64,000 nucleotides of DNA, taken from positions 1,087,363-1,151,362 of the forward strand of contig NZ_CP036349.1 of NCBI RefSeq assembly GCF_007753265.1. Reading direction: 5' to 3'. The stretch comes from Botrimarina mediterranea (GTDB taxonomy: Bacteria > Planctomycetota > Planctomycetia > Pirellulales > Lacipirellulaceae). Made by a program: the position numbers and the translations under genes. The notes beneath the pieces are model-generated. The model searched no databases and was not told where the DNA came from. It was given only the letters and a program-made list of their open reading frames with translations. Of this stretch, positions 1 to 8,842 are shown one piece after another. The stretch's first letter is position 1. Every line of letters begins with the position of its first letter.

Positions 1-1
1 C

Positions 2-2047
2 GACTCAGCGGCGGTCGATGGCGTCGTCACCGGCAAGCGGCTCGTCTCGGGCCTGCAGAGCGTCCTGCTCGACGGCCTCAACGGCGGGCAAGGCGTCGAC
101 GCGGGATCGATCTCGATCACCAACCGCGCCGGCGACCCGTCGGTCGAAGTCGATCTCTCCGCGGCCGAGACGCTCAACGACGTCATCGCGGCGCTCAACA
201 CGGCCGGCGAGGCGATCGGCGTCGCGGCGCGCGTCAACGACAACGGCACGGGCATCCTGCTCACCGACACAAGCGGGGGCTCGGGCGCGCTCGTGATCGC
301 CGAGGCAGGCGACACCACAACGGCCGCCGACCTTGGCCTGCTCGGCGAGCAGGCGACCGGGTCGTTCGACACCGGCACGCTCAACCGCCAATCCGTCGGC
401 CGCCAGACCCAGCTCAGCACGCTCCGCGGCGGGCAGGGCATCTCCCGTGGACAGGTCCGCATCACCGATTCGGATGGAAAGACCTCGACGGTCGACCTCC
501 GCTTCAACGGCGTCGATAACCCGACGCTTGGCGACGTGATCGACCGTATCAACGCTTCGGCGGTCGAGGTCACCGCGAGCCTCAACGAGGCCGGCGACGG
601 CATCCTCCTCACCGACGACGCCGGCGGAACGGAGAAGCTCAGCGTCGTCGATTTCGGTAGCGGCACGACCGCCAGTCAGCTGCGTCTGTTGGGCGACTCT
701 TCAACGACCGACAGCCAAGGCCGCCAGACGATCGACGGCACCGGCCGCCTCAGCATCGACCTGGAGTCGATCGAGTCGTCGGCCGGCGAGACACTGCTGA
801 CCTCGGTCAACAACGGGTCAGGCGTCCAGCGCGGGATCATGCAGATCACCGATACGAGCGGCGCCTCGGCGACGATCGACCTGTCGGCGGCCGTTACCGT
901 CCAAGACGTCATCGACGCGATCAACGGCGCCGGCGTGGGCGTCTCGGCGGAGATCAACACGGCCGGCACCGGCATCCAAGTCAACGACACGGCGGACGGC
1001 AGCGGGACGCTGGCGTTCAACGACATCACCGGGTCGTCGGCGGAAGACCTGCGGCTGACCCGCGCCGTCAGCACGACGGCGTCCGGCAAGCAGTCCATCA
1101 ACGGCGTCGGCCTCTTCGAGGACGGGACGCCCATCCAGCTGCTCGCCAAGAAGATCAACGACTTCGGCGGCGGCTTCAACGCGTCGGTCGTGTTCGACGG
1201 CGTTGGGTATCGACTCTCGATCGCCTCGGCGAAGACGGGCGCGGCCAACGAGATCGTCGTCACCAGCTCCGGCTCCAATATGGGGTTCACCGAGTCGAGC
1301 CGGGCCGCGGACGCGGTCGCCAGCTTCGGCCAGGGCGGCGGTGGCGGCGTGACCGTGACCAGCAAAGACGGGGCGTTCAACAACGTCGTCTCCGGCCTCA
1401 ACATCAACGTCAAACAAGCGACCGGCGAGCCGGTGCGCCTCGACGTCGCGCAGAACGACACGCCGCTCAGGAACGCGGTCCAAGACTTCATCACGTCGTA
1501 CAATTCGATCCGTGACGCCCTCGCCGCGGTCACCGACTTCGACCCCGACTCGTTGACCACAGGCATCCTGTTCGGCAGCAACGAGGCCGTCCGGGTCGAC
1601 TCGGAACTGTCGCGGATCGTCTCGGGGAGGTTCACGACCGGTTCGAACTTCACGTCGCTCGAATCGATCGGCGTCAGCCTCGATGACAAAGGGAAGCTCT
1701 CACTCAACCAAGCGAAGTTTGACGAGGCCCTCGCCTCGGACCGCGGCGCGGTGGAGCGGATGTTCCGCGACGACAAGAACGGCGTCGCCGCCAAGTTCAA
1801 GGAAGCGACCGACCGGCTCGCCGGCGACGAGAACTCACTGCTCTCGGCGCGGTCGATCTCGCTCACGAACACCATCGACGCCAACAACGACCGTATCACG
1901 CGGTTCGACGAGACGCTCACCCGTCAACGCGAGCGCATGCTCACCGAGTTCTATAAACTCGAAGAAGTCATCGCGATGATGCAGGCCAATCTCGACACCG
2001 TTAGCGGCATCCAGCCGATCTCTATCCAGTCTTACCGCAATAGCTAA
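2..2047 (+). CDS. fliD: Flagellar filament cap protein FliD (5' partial)
   Basis: The frame is open from the first bases of the window, so the N-terminus lies outside; 681 residues are visible. FliD caps the growing flagellar filament and helps flagellin fold outside the cell. The C-terminal third reads as a FliD C-terminal domain, with an acidic coiled-coil-prone stretch and the ending SIQSYRNS, and fliS follows 34 bp downstream, the usual pairing. The middle holds three successive copies of a flagellin hook IN-like unit (a DVI-x2-[IL]N core followed by GtGI-L-TD), around positions 110-300, 430-660 and 800-1020. The tandem copies make the protein longer than a typical FliD of about 450-500 residues. 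I am confident of the family; the exact N-terminus cannot be seen. Confidence 0.9.
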   Translation, partial: DSAAVDGVVTGKRLVSGLQSVLLDGLNGGQGVDAGSISITNRAGDPSVEVDLSAAETLNDVIAALNTAGEAIGVAARVNDNGTGILLTDTSGGSGALVIAEAGDTTTAADLGLLGEQATGSFDTGTLNRQSVGRQTQLSTLRGGQGISRGQVRITDSDGKTSTVDLRFNGVDNPTLGDVIDRINASAVEVTASLNEAGDGILLTDDAGGTEKLSVVDFGSGTTASQLRLLGDSSTTDSQGRQTIDGTGRLSIDLESIESSAGETLLTSVNNGSGVQRGIMQITDTSGASATIDLSAAVTVQDVIDAINGAGVGVSAEINTAGTGIQVNDTADGSGTLAFNDITGSSAEDLRLTRAVSTTASGKQSINGVGLFEDGTPIQLLAKKINDFGGGFNASVVFDGVGYRLSIASAKTGAANEIVVTSSGSNMGFTESSRAADAVASFGQGGGGGVTVTSKDGAFNNVVSGLNINVKQATGEPVRLDVAQNDTPLRNAVQDFITSYNSIRDALAAVTDFDPDSLTTGILFGSNEAVRVDSELSRIVSGRFTTGSNFTSLESIGVSLDDKGKLSLNQAKFDEALASDRGAVERMFRDDKNGVAAKFKEATDRLAGDENSLLSARSISLTNTIDANNDRITRFDETLTRQRERMLTEFYKLEEVIAMMQANLDTVSGIQPISIQSYRNS

Positions 2048-2081
2048 TCGCTACGCCTCCTAGCCCCCGACCCGCCGCGTC

Positions 2082-2582
2082 ATGACGACCGACAAGAACC
2101 GCGAGTACCTGGAAGCCCGCGTCCAGACCGCCAACTCCGCCCAGCTGCACATGATGCTGCTCGACGGCGCCCTGCGCTTCGCCCGTGAGGCGGAGAAGGG
2201 CGTGCTCCGCGGCGAGGAGCTGGCGTACCACACGCCGTTGATGCGGACGATGGACATCGTCGAGGAACTGCTCGCCGGCGTCCGCCACAGCGAGGACGAC
2301 CTCAACGAGAAGCTCGCCAGCCTCTACACGTTCGTCTACATGCGGCTGATGAGCGTCTACGTCAATGGCGACAAGCAGATGATGGCCGAGGCCCTGCGGG
2401 TGCTGGAGTTCCAGCGCGAGACCTGGCGCCAAGCGGTCGACAAGCTCGCCGCGGACACGACGGCCGAAGCGAAGACCGAGGCCCCCGCCGCCGCCGTCAA
2501 GAAAACCCCCTCGCCGAAGCCCCACCTGGGCGGCAACGCCATGGCGGATATCCCGGTCGGCGGGCTGTCGTTTGAGGCCTAG
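2082..2582 (+). CDS. fliS: Flagellar export chaperone FliS
   Basis: This 166-residue protein has the FliS pattern: an N-terminal YLEARVQTANSAQLHMMLLDGAL helix region, then a four-helix bundle to about residue 125. FliS binds the C-terminus of unexported flagellin in the cytoplasm and stops premature polymerisation. The last 40 residues are an Ala/Pro/Lys-rich tail not needed for the fold. The ATG lies 34 bp after fliD, so the two are probably co-transcribed. A palindromic CTAGAGGC-type repeat begins directly after the stop. Confidence 0.9.
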   Translation: MTTDKNREYLEARVQTANSAQLHMMLLDGALRFAREAEKGVLRGEELAYHTPLMRTMDIVEELLAGVRHSEDDLNEKLASLYTFVYMRLMSVYVNGDKQMMAEALRVLEFQRETWRQAVDKLAADTTAEAKTEAPAAAVKKTPSPKPHLGGNAMADIPVGGLSFEA

Positions 2583-2585
2583 GGG

Positions 2586-2746
2586 AGGGGCTAGAGGCGA
2601 GAGGCTAGAGGCTAGAAACTAGTGGGAAGTCGATCGCTGGGGTGAATTTCCGCAGCGGTCTACGGTTTTCACTCCGTGGCGTCCCCGGTGACGCGACAGC
2701 GACTAGTTTCAGTTTTTTGGCCTCTAGCATCCAACCTCTAGCCTCT
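2586..2746. repeat. Palindromic repeat element, CTAGAGGC type
   Basis: The left arm (about 2588-2624) has several GGCTAGA/GAGGCTAG units ending in AAACTAGT. The right arm (about 2702-2746) starts with ACTAGTTTC and carries GCCTCTAG units in the opposite sense. The loop is about 75 bp. The right arm ends at the start codon of the next gene at 2747. Confidence 0.75.
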
Positions 2747-3613
2747 ATGCCAGCTACCAAGCAGCTCATCCGGGTCGGCCACTCTCCCGACCCCGACGAC
2801 GCCTTCATGTTCTACGCCCTGGCGAAGGACCTCCTTCCCACCGGCGATTACCAGTTCACGCACGAGCTGGTGGACATCGAGACGCTAAACCAGCGGGCGT
2901 TCTCGGGCGAGCTCGAGCTGACCGCCGTTAGCATCCACGCCTACGCGTACTTGCAGGACCAGTACCTGCTGTGCAACTGTGGCGCGAGCATGGGGGACGG
3001 TTACGGCCCGATGGTCGTCGCCAAGGAAAAGTATTCGGTTGAGCAGCTGAAGGGGAAGCGGATCGCCATCCCCGGCAAGCTTACCAGCGCGACGCTCGCC
3101 TTGCGGCTCTTCTTGGGGCAGGACTTCGAGCACGTCCTCGTGCCGTTCGACCAGATCATCCCCGCCGTCGTCGCCGGCGAGTACGAGGGCCAGCCCCTCG
3201 ACGCGGGCCTCTTGATCCATGAAGGCCAGCTCACCTACGGCGATCAGAACCTGCAGCTGATCGTCGACCTCGGCGTCTGGTGGGGCGCGGAGACCGGCGG
3301 CCTGCCGCTGCCGCTCGGCGCGAACGCGATCCGCAAGAACCTCGGCCACGAGACGATCATCGAAGTCGAGAAGCTGCTCGCCCAGTCGATCAACTACGGC
3401 CTCGATCACCGCCAACCCGCGCTCGACTACGCCTTGCAGTATGGCCGCGACCTCGACAACGCGAAGGCGGACAAGTTCGTCGGCATGTACGTCAACGACT
3501 GGACCCGCGACTTCGGCGACAAAGGCCGCGAGTCGGTGCGGTTGTTCCTGGAACGCGGTTACAAGGCGGGCGTGCTGCCGAAGCTGGTGACGCCGGAGTT
3601 CGTGGGGCGATGA
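2747..3613 (+). CDS. mqnD: Menaquinone biosynthesis protein, MqnA/MqnD family (probably MqnD)
   Basis: The 288-residue product starts at an ATG giving MPATKQLIRVGHSPDPDDAF; the GHSPDPDDAFMFYAL block is the signature of the futalosine-pathway MqnA/MqnD family, which has a periplasmic-binding-protein-like fold. MqnD cleaves cyclic de-hypoxanthine futalosine to 1,4-dihydroxy-6-naphthoate; MqnA is chorismate dehydratase. The SPDPDD start and overall length favour MqnD, but the two are paralogous and the split was not tested with a tree. The reading frame continues upstream through the palindromic repeat, which I exclude. The last base of its codon region overlaps the next gene (ATGA). Confidence 0.8.
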   Translation: MPATKQLIRVGHSPDPDDAFMFYALAKDLLPTGDYQFTHELVDIETLNQRAFSGELELTAVSIHAYAYLQDQYLLCNCGASMGDGYGPMVVAKEKYSVEQLKGKRIAIPGKLTSATLALRLFLGQDFEHVLVPFDQIIPAVVAGEYEGQPLDAGLLIHEGQLTYGDQNLQLIVDLGVWWGAETGGLPLPLGANAIRKNLGHETIIEVEKLLAQSINYGLDHRQPALDYALQYGRDLDNAKADKFVGMYVNDWTRDFGDKGRESVRLFLERGYKAGVLPKLVTPEFVGR

Positions 3614-4116
3614 GCGCTCATCCGCCAAGCCAACCGGGGCGCTCACGCTGCGTTCGAGGATTGAATGACTATGAGTACTGTTTCTCGCTACATGTGGAGG
3701 GTGGCAGCTTTCCTCCAGAGGCAGTGACGAGCCTGGTGGGCATCGAACCCAGGTCGTCACACAGCCGCGGTGAGCGTCGTGTCAATCGGAGGGGTGAAGT
3801 GCGAGAAGGTGTGTGGCCGAGCCACTATTGGTCGGCGCCGATGCCAACAGTCCCAGACGCGTCGCTATCCGAATCAGTCCAAGCACTAGTTTCGCGGCTT
3901 AAGGCAAACTCGGATCCGTTTGCGAAGCTCTCCATGGAAGGAGCCCGGATTAGCTTGTTTGTTGGAATCTTCTCGAACCGACTCTGCGACGATGAGTTCC
4001 CCGCCACATTACTTGCTGAGCTTGGCCAATTGGGAATTGCGCTGCGGCTTGATTACTACGGCAACGAGAGCGTCACCCAGCTAGTTGAGGATGTGACGCA
4101 GCAAAGTAGGCCGTGA
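3610..4116 (+). CDS. DUF4279-like protein
   Basis: The 168-residue protein has the layout of DUF4279: an N-terminal beta strand (YEYCFSLHVEGG), then VTSLVGIEPRSSHSRGERR, a W-containing strand (GVWPSHYW), a helix, and a final strand pair (LRLDYYGN). The function of the family is unknown. An ATG at 3610 overlaps the upstream stop as ATGA, suggesting translational coupling; a TTG at 3661 would start right at the domain and is an alternative. Base composition is visibly lower in GC than the upstream gene, pointing to later acquisition. Confidence 0.6.
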   Translation: MSAHPPSQPGRSRCVRGLNDYEYCFSLHVEGGSFPPEAVTSLVGIEPRSSHSRGERRVNRRGEVREGVWPSHYWSAPMPTVPDASLSESVQALVSRLKANSDPFAKLSMEGARISLFVGIFSNRLCDDEFPATLLAELGQLGIALRLDYYGNESVTQLVEDVTQQSRP

Positions 4117-4237
4117 CTGTCGGGGTGCGCAGCACAGGAGGTGATACGGCGACGATCGCCTCCTGTCGCTATGCGACGTGCGACAGTCGTTCATATCAAG
4201 CCAATTCGTAAGCAACGTCTTCAGCTCACGACAGCAC

Positions 4238-4344
4238 GTAGGGTGCGATGGAATCGCACCTCCCCGGTTTGCAGCGGAAGGCTCACTGCGTTGAGTAAGG
4301 CGAGGCGGAGAGGTGCGATTCCGCTACGCTGCATCGCACCCTAC
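4238..4344. repeat. Palindromic repeat with GTAGGGTGCGAT arms
   Basis: The outer arms are GTAGGGTGCGAT at 4238 and ATCGCACCCTAC ending at 4344. Inner arms GGAATCGCACCTCC and GGAGAGGTGCGATTCC nest inside them. The right arm carries TCCGCTACGCTGC, also found in the element at 58427-58479. The rest of the gap from 4117 shows no gene I can support. Confidence 0.75.
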
Positions 4345-4385
4345 CAACTACAAACAGGGGCGGGGCTATAAGCGATGAGCCCCGT

Positions 4386-4464
4386 GAGCGGAACGGCGCT
4401 AGCCGCCGGTGCTGGTAGGGGTTTGTCACCTGGCAGTTCACCGGTGGCTAGCGCCATGCCGCTC
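4386..4464. repeat. Palindrome downstream of the 4477 gene, possible terminator
   Basis: The arms GGCGCTAGCCGCCGGTG (from about 4395) and CACCGGTGGCTAGCGCC (4439-4455), flanked by GAGCGG and CCGCTC, form a long imperfect stem. It starts 13 bp past the stop of the minus-strand gene, so it could end that transcript, but there is no clear T-tract. Confidence 0.6.
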
Positions 4465-4476
4465 CCCCTTCCGGCT

Positions 4477-6063
4477 TCAGCCCTCCACTAGGTGTGACGA
4501 CGATTGCCCCGGGGGCTTCATCCGGCGGAGCTCGACGTCGCTGAGGTGCATCCGGGCTGACTCGAGGTAGACGCCCATGAGGCCCTCTTTGAAGGTCGTG
4601 TCGGCGAGCGAGAGGATCACGCGGCCGTCGACCGAGAACTCCAGGTAGTCGCCAAAGGTGATCAATTGCACCTCGGCCTGGCCGGGGGTCTCGCTGCGCC
4701 AGTTGCCCCCTTGGAGGCTGCGGAACTGCATCATGTGCTCGCCGCTGCCGGGCGGGCCGGTCCGCCAGGCGCGGAGCTGGGCGAGGCCTTTTAAGAGGTC
4801 GAGCGACAGGTAGTAGCCGTCGTGGGTTTCGCGATCGACGTGGAAAACCAGCCCGCACTTGCCCAGACCTTGGAGTTCGATCTTCGCACGGAACCGGGCC
4901 GAGGCGATGGGGCCGTCGAAGACGAACGCCTCGAACCCCGCCTCGCAGCCGAGCGTGATCCGGCCGTCGTCAACCGAGCAGGTCTTCTTGCTGGGCCCTT
5001 CGCGGAGCGGCCAAACGCAACGGGTGTCGATCGACTCGTCGAGGAAGCGGTCGAAGCCCTCAAACGACTTGGCGCGGAGCATCCCATCGGCCGTGCGGAC
5101 CATCCGCTTGGGGGGCGGCATCACGTTGCGCGTGGTCCGGTCGTGCGCGTCGAGTGAGTAGAAGTTCCAGATCAACCAGCTCTGCGAGTCTTGGCAGAGC
5201 CGGGCCGCGTAGTTGCCTTGGGCGAGCAGCACGTTGTCGTAATAGCTCCGCCACGGGGAACCGATGCGGTCGGTGTGCCAGTAACGGATCTTGGCGTCTT
5301 CGCGAAGGCTCCCGATCAGGTAGTACTCATCGTTGAACCGGATCAGGTTGGGCACCTCGATGTCGTCGTACAGACCGGGATGATGCAGCGGGGGACGCGG
5401 CTCGAAGCGGTCGGGCTCTATTTCTTCAAAGACGCCGACGCAACCACGGCGGACCACCGGGCCCTCCTTGGTGCGAGCCGCCATGATCAGCCATCCCCGG
5501 CCCCCTTCGCGGTAGTAGTAGGGATCGCGGAAGCTGACCCACTCGCGCCCCTCGTCGAGCGACGCCTCGTAGAACTCGGCGGCGGCCTCCAGCGGCATGT
5601 CGCTCGACGCATCGAGGGGCGCCTGACGATCGCCCGAGACCTGTCGACCCGCAACCTCGCGCGCTTGGCGGACCCGTTCGGGATCGTTTGGACCGCGGTG
5701 ATCCGTCCAGTTCACCGAGGTCTTGCGCCAATGGAAGAGGTCCTCGCTGACCGCCATGCCGATCCGCTGGAGGCGTCCTTGCTCGCGGCGTGACAGGCCG
5801 GTGTAGAACATCCGCCATTGCCCGGGTCGATGCGGGTCGGGCGACACCGCCATCGTCCACAGCATCAGATCGTCCCACGAGCCGGGGTCGCCAATGAACA
5901 GCGCGTTGTTCACCCGCCGCCAGTGGATCGCGTCCGTGCTCACCGCATGGGCGATGAAGTCGTGATTCGGCAGCACCAGGTGGAACAGGTGGTAGAGGCC
6001 GTCGTGGTAGAGGACATCGACGTCGCCGATCGCTTTGCGGCTTCCTTCGGATTCGGTGTACAC
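4477..6063 (-). CDS. Glycoside hydrolase family 32/43-like beta-propeller protein
   Basis: The 528-residue product resembles five-bladed beta-propeller glycosidases of the GH32/GH43 type. The N-terminal half has repeated blade motifs ([61 protein letters not shown]). The last 150 residues form a beta-sandwich-like module ([35 protein letters not shown]). No signal peptide is apparent, so it may act in the cytoplasm or the start may be wrong. The WMNDPNG motif of classical GH32 invertases is absent, so substrate and activity are uncertain. It is divergent from the symporter gene at 6277. Confidence 0.65.
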   Translation of the reverse strand: MYTESEGSRKAIGDVDVLYHDGLYHLFHLVLPNHDFIAHAVSTDAIHWRRVNNALFIGDPGSWDDLMLWTMAVSPDPHRPGQWRMFYTGLSRREQGRLQRIGMAVSEDLFHWRKTSVNWTDHRGPNDPERVRQAREVAGRQVSGDRQAPLDASSDMPLEAAAEFYEASLDEGREWVSFRDPYYYREGGRGWLIMAARTKEGPVVRRGCVGVFEEIEPDRFEPRPPLHHPGLYDDIEVPNLIRFNDEYYLIGSLREDAKIRYWHTDRIGSPWRSYYDNVLLAQGNYAARLCQDSQSWLIWNFYSLDAHDRTTRNVMPPPKRMVRTADGMLRAKSFEGFDRFLDESIDTRCVWPLREGPSKKTCSVDDGRITLGCEAGFEAFVFDGPIASARFRAKIELQGLGKCGLVFHVDRETHDGYYLSLDLLKGLAQLRAWRTGPPGSGEHMMQFRSLQGGNWRSETPGQAEVQLITFGDYLEFSVDGRVILSLADTTFKEGLMGVYLESARMHLSDVELRRMKPPGQSSSHLVEG

Positions 6064-6142
6064 GCGGCGTTGCTGAGAAAGGATACGGTTGTCAGAGGGT
6101 CTCGCATTTTAGGCCGCGTGGCGTGTTGAATCGATCGCCACT

Positions 6143-6226
6143 GGGTTTCCTGATGAAGAGTCGGGGTTTCCTGACGAAGGACTGGGGTTGGCTGGCGAAG
6201 GACCGGGGATGACCGGCGCATGAGAA
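6143..6226. repeat. Four degenerate 21-bp tandem repeats
   Basis: Four head-to-tail units start at 6143, 6164, 6185 and 6206. The first three share GGGTTxxCTGxxGAAG; the fourth is more diverged. They lie between the divergent 4477-6063 and 6277 genes, where promoters would be expected. Confidence 0.75.
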
Positions 6227-6276
6227 TTCGGCGATAAACTCACCAAGATCCTCCCGATTCCAACGAAGAGGCCCCC

Positions 6277-7554
6277 ATGAGCAACGCCACGAAGCCCGCC
6301 GGCCTCTTGGGCCGTTGGAACGCGATCCCGCTCTATTGGCGGATCCTCCTCGCCATGGTGGTTGGCGTGATGACGGGGCTCGTCCTCGGCAACCGGGCCG
6401 AAGTGCTCGAGATCCCTAGCAAGGTGATCCTCCAATTGCTCGGCGCCCTGGCCCCGCCGCTGATCTTGGTGGCGGTGACGCACGTCCTGATGACGACGGA
6501 GGTCCGCGGCCGACTCGCGGCTCGGCTCTTCTGGCTGCTAATCCTCAACACGACGGTCGCGATCGTCGTCGGCCTCACCGTCGCCAACGTGATGCGGCCG
6601 GGCGAGTGGTCGAAGCTCGACCCGCCGGCGGAAGCTGGCGCCGGCGCGGGGCACGAAGGGCCCGACCCGGTCGACCTGCTCGTGCAGAACGTCCCCAAGT
6701 CGATCCTCGGCCCGCTCGGCGACAAGCAGAACATTATCGGCGTGATCATCATCGCCGTGGCGTTCGGCATTGCGCTGCGTTCGGAGAAGGACCGGCCGCT
6801 GGCGAACGTCCGTGACTTCGTCGAGGTCGCTTACGCCGTGCTGCTCAAGATGCTGCACTGGATCATCCAACTCGTTCCGCTCGGCGTCTGGGCGATCGTC
6901 GCCAAGGTGATCGGCGTCGAGGGCTTCGCTCCGTTCGCAGCGATGGGCGCCTTTGTGCTGGCCGTATGCTTGGCGCTGCTGATCCAGTCGGTCTGGTACT
7001 TCACCAGGATCAAGCTTTTTAGCTGGGCCCGCCCGCTGGACGTGCTCCGCGGCGTGCGCGACGCGCTGGTGATGGCGTTCAGCACCGACAGCTCGACCGC
7101 GACGATGCCGGTCACTTACGCCTGCCTCAAGGACAACGTCGGCCTCCGCGAAGAGTCCGCCAGCATGGGCGCGCTGGTCGGCGCCAACTTCAACAACGAT
7201 GGCACCGCCCTCTACGAAGCGATGGCGGCGCTGTTCGTCGCGCAGCTGATCGGCCAGGACCTGACGCTCTCGCAACAGCTGATCGTCGTGTTGACGTCGA
7301 TCATCGCCTCGGTTGGCGCCGCGGGCATCCCCGAGGCGGGCCTCGTGACGATGACGCTCGTCTTCAGCGCCGTGGGCCTGCCGGTCAGCTACATCGCCCT
7401 GCTGCTCACCGTGGACTGGTTCCTCGACCGCTGTCGGACCACGATCAACGTGCTTGGCGACGTGAACGTCGCCTGCCTGCTCGACGGACCCACGCCGCCG
7501 ACGATACAAGCGACTTCGATACAAGCGGATGAGGGCAACAGAACCGGGGGCTAA
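6277..7554 (+). CDS. Dicarboxylate/amino acid:cation symporter (DAACS family)
   Basis: This 425-residue membrane protein has the GltP/DctA fold. The signature region is in the C-terminal half: AFSTDSSTATMPVTY (serine-rich hairpin loop), GANFNNDGTALYEA (the substrate/Na binding NxDG motif) and the second hairpin IIASVGAAGIPEAGLV. About eight hydrophobic segments are seen. It would import C4-dicarboxylates or acidic amino acids with protons or sodium. The start follows an AGAGG-like site. The last codons and the TAA stop lie in the arm of a palindromic repeat (7540-7618), so the NRTGG tail is repeat-derived. Confidence 0.88.
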   Translation: MSNATKPAGLLGRWNAIPLYWRILLAMVVGVMTGLVLGNRAEVLEIPSKVILQLLGALAPPLILVAVTHVLMTTEVRGRLAARLFWLLILNTTVAIVVGLTVANVMRPGEWSKLDPPAEAGAGAGHEGPDPVDLLVQNVPKSILGPLGDKQNIIGVIIIAVAFGIALRSEKDRPLANVRDFVEVAYAVLLKMLHWIIQLVPLGVWAIVAKVIGVEGFAPFAAMGAFVLAVCLALLIQSVWYFTRIKLFSWARPLDVLRGVRDALVMAFSTDSSTATMPVTYACLKDNVGLREESASMGALVGANFNNDGTALYEAMAALFVAQLIGQDLTLSQQLIVVLTSIIASVGAAGIPEAGLVTMTLVFSAVGLPVSYIALLLTVDWFLDRCRTTINVLGDVNVACLLDGPTPPTIQATSIQADEGNRTGG

Positions 7555-7618
7555 GGCCCCGCGGCTAATGCGTGCTAGCCACCAAGATCAGCCGGCACGC
7601 CTTAGCGTCCGGTTCTTC
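7540..7618. repeat. Palindromic repeat, GAACCGGGGGCTAAGG family, copy 1
   Basis: The left arm AGAACCGGGGGCTAAGGCCC faces a right arm ending in TAGCGTCCGGTTCTTCT. A second, inverted copy lies at 46647-46725 and matches closely over its full length. This copy supplies the stop codon of the symporter gene. Confidence 0.85.
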
Positions 7619-7642
7619 TGCTCTCCTGGTCCATCTATCGCT

Positions 7643-7730
7643 GCAAGGAGGCGTCTCCGACGCCGATTACGGTTACTTGGCTGAACACTGCATGGTGCGC
7701 GTAATCGGGGTCTGGAGACCCCTCCCACAG
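7643..7730. repeat. Palindromic repeat, GGCGTCTCCGACGCCGATTACG family, copy 1
   Basis: The left arm AAGGAGGCGTCTCCGACGCC and the right arm GGGGTCTGGAGACCCCTCCC enclose an inner CATGGTGCGCGTAATCGG segment shared with the copies at 9977, 12010, 15819 and 43640. Confidence 0.85.
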
Positions 7731-7751
7731 CGATGGATCATCGCCGTTCGA

Positions 7752-8456
7752 CTAACGGCGCCGTGTGACTAACAGCGACAGCGCACCGCCGGCGGCGAGC
7801 ATCAGGCAGCCCGGCTCGGGAATCGCCGAGGCGAACGTGATGTTATCGACGTGCACCACGGCGGTCGTTACGCCCGCGGCGTCGTTGTTGAGGCCGATGA
7901 AGAAGGTGCGGTAAGTGTCGGCGAGCGTCCACTCGGCGACGCCGTCGTTGCTGGTCCCCGCGCCCGCGACGATCGGGAACGTGACGGTCGTGGTCGCCGA
8001 GGCGCCGGGGGTGGTTGGCAACGTGACGCTGCTGGTTTCGGTGTGGAAGCCGCCGCCGTCGGAGTTCGACGTGAAGACCACCTCGAACCAACCCGGCGTG
8101 GCGGCGAGCACTTGGTCATCGGCGTTGACGGTGACGTCGAATGAGACGCTGCCGCCGTTGTTCAAGATCGAATTGATCTCCGCCATCACCGAGGCGTCCG
8201 ACGGCATGTCGCTAGCCGAGTTGTCCCAGAGGGTCCATTCGGCGACTTGTCCCGACCAGCCACCGCCGGCGGTGAGAGTGACGGCGCCGACGCCGTCGTG
8301 GGCGGCCGAGACGCCGTTGCCGCCGCAGCAAGTCGTGTAGGCGCCGCCCCCAGTATCGGTGTCGAAGGTGTAGGTGACAGCCGCCGAGGCCGGCAGGGCC
8401 AAGAGGCCCAACGCCAAGATCAGAGAGAAGAGGAGCCGAGCGTGTGTGAGAATCAT
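7752..8456 (-). CDS. Secreted PEP-CTERM protein
   Basis: The product (234 residues from the preferred ATG) has an N-terminal signal peptide (hydrophobic run LLFSLILALGLLALPASA), a beta-rich middle with no recognised enzyme motif, and a C-terminal PEP-CTERM tail: IPEPG, a hydrophobic helix and RRR. The tail directs exosortase-dependent sorting to the envelope. The start at 8456 has GGAG 9 nt upstream; an in-frame ATG at 8465 overlaps that site and is less likely. Two cysteines (TTCCGG) sit near the mature N-terminus. Function is unknown. Confidence 0.8.
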   Translation of the reverse strand: MILTHARLLFSLILALGLLALPASAAVTYTFDTDTGGGAYTTCCGGNGVSAAHDGVGAVTLTAGGGWSGQVAEWTLWDNSASDMPSDASVMAEINSILNNGGSVSFDVTVNADDQVLAATPGWFEVVFTSNSDGGGFHTETSSVTLPTTPGASATTTVTFPIVAGAGTSNDGVAEWTLADTYRTFFIGLNNDAAGVTTAVVHVDNITFASAIPEPGCLMLAAGGALSLLVTRRR

Positions 8457-8842
8457 TAGACGCATCTCCACAGGTGACTGACACGCCCGGAGGCGCTGCT
8501 AGCAGCCGCGATCGGGCCGCTTGCCGATGAGTAGGCGGGTGGCGCGGGGCCGACCCAATTGAACCCTAGTTGCCGGCTGTCCCCGTGGTCAACTAGTTGA
8601 GTTCCGTGATTCCGTCTTCCCATGCTGCGATTGCGCACGGAAGGCGCGTTGGGGCTTCTGCCGCTGAAAACTAACGGTTCCGGCGCCGCCATCGCAGGAG
8701 CCCCCAGGACGCAATCTACGGCGTTGTCGCACGGAGGTGGGCCCGATGTCCAAGACGAGCGCAAAAGCCTCGCAGACGGCGTCTCAGCGGCTTCTGGACG
8801 CATGTCCACGCCACTGGCCCGGCCGCCCCCTGCGGAATGCCT

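Noticed and set aside
676-1920. Long open frame antisense to fliD
   Set aside because: Ser/Arg-rich nonsense product; fliD on the plus strand has clear motifs.
4141-4371. 76-codon open frame after the DUF4279 gene
   Set aside because: It runs across the GTAGGGTGCGAT palindrome and lacks protein-like character.
6143-6226. CRISPR-like array from the 21-bp repeats
   Set aside because: Units are directly adjacent with no spacers and diverge from one another.
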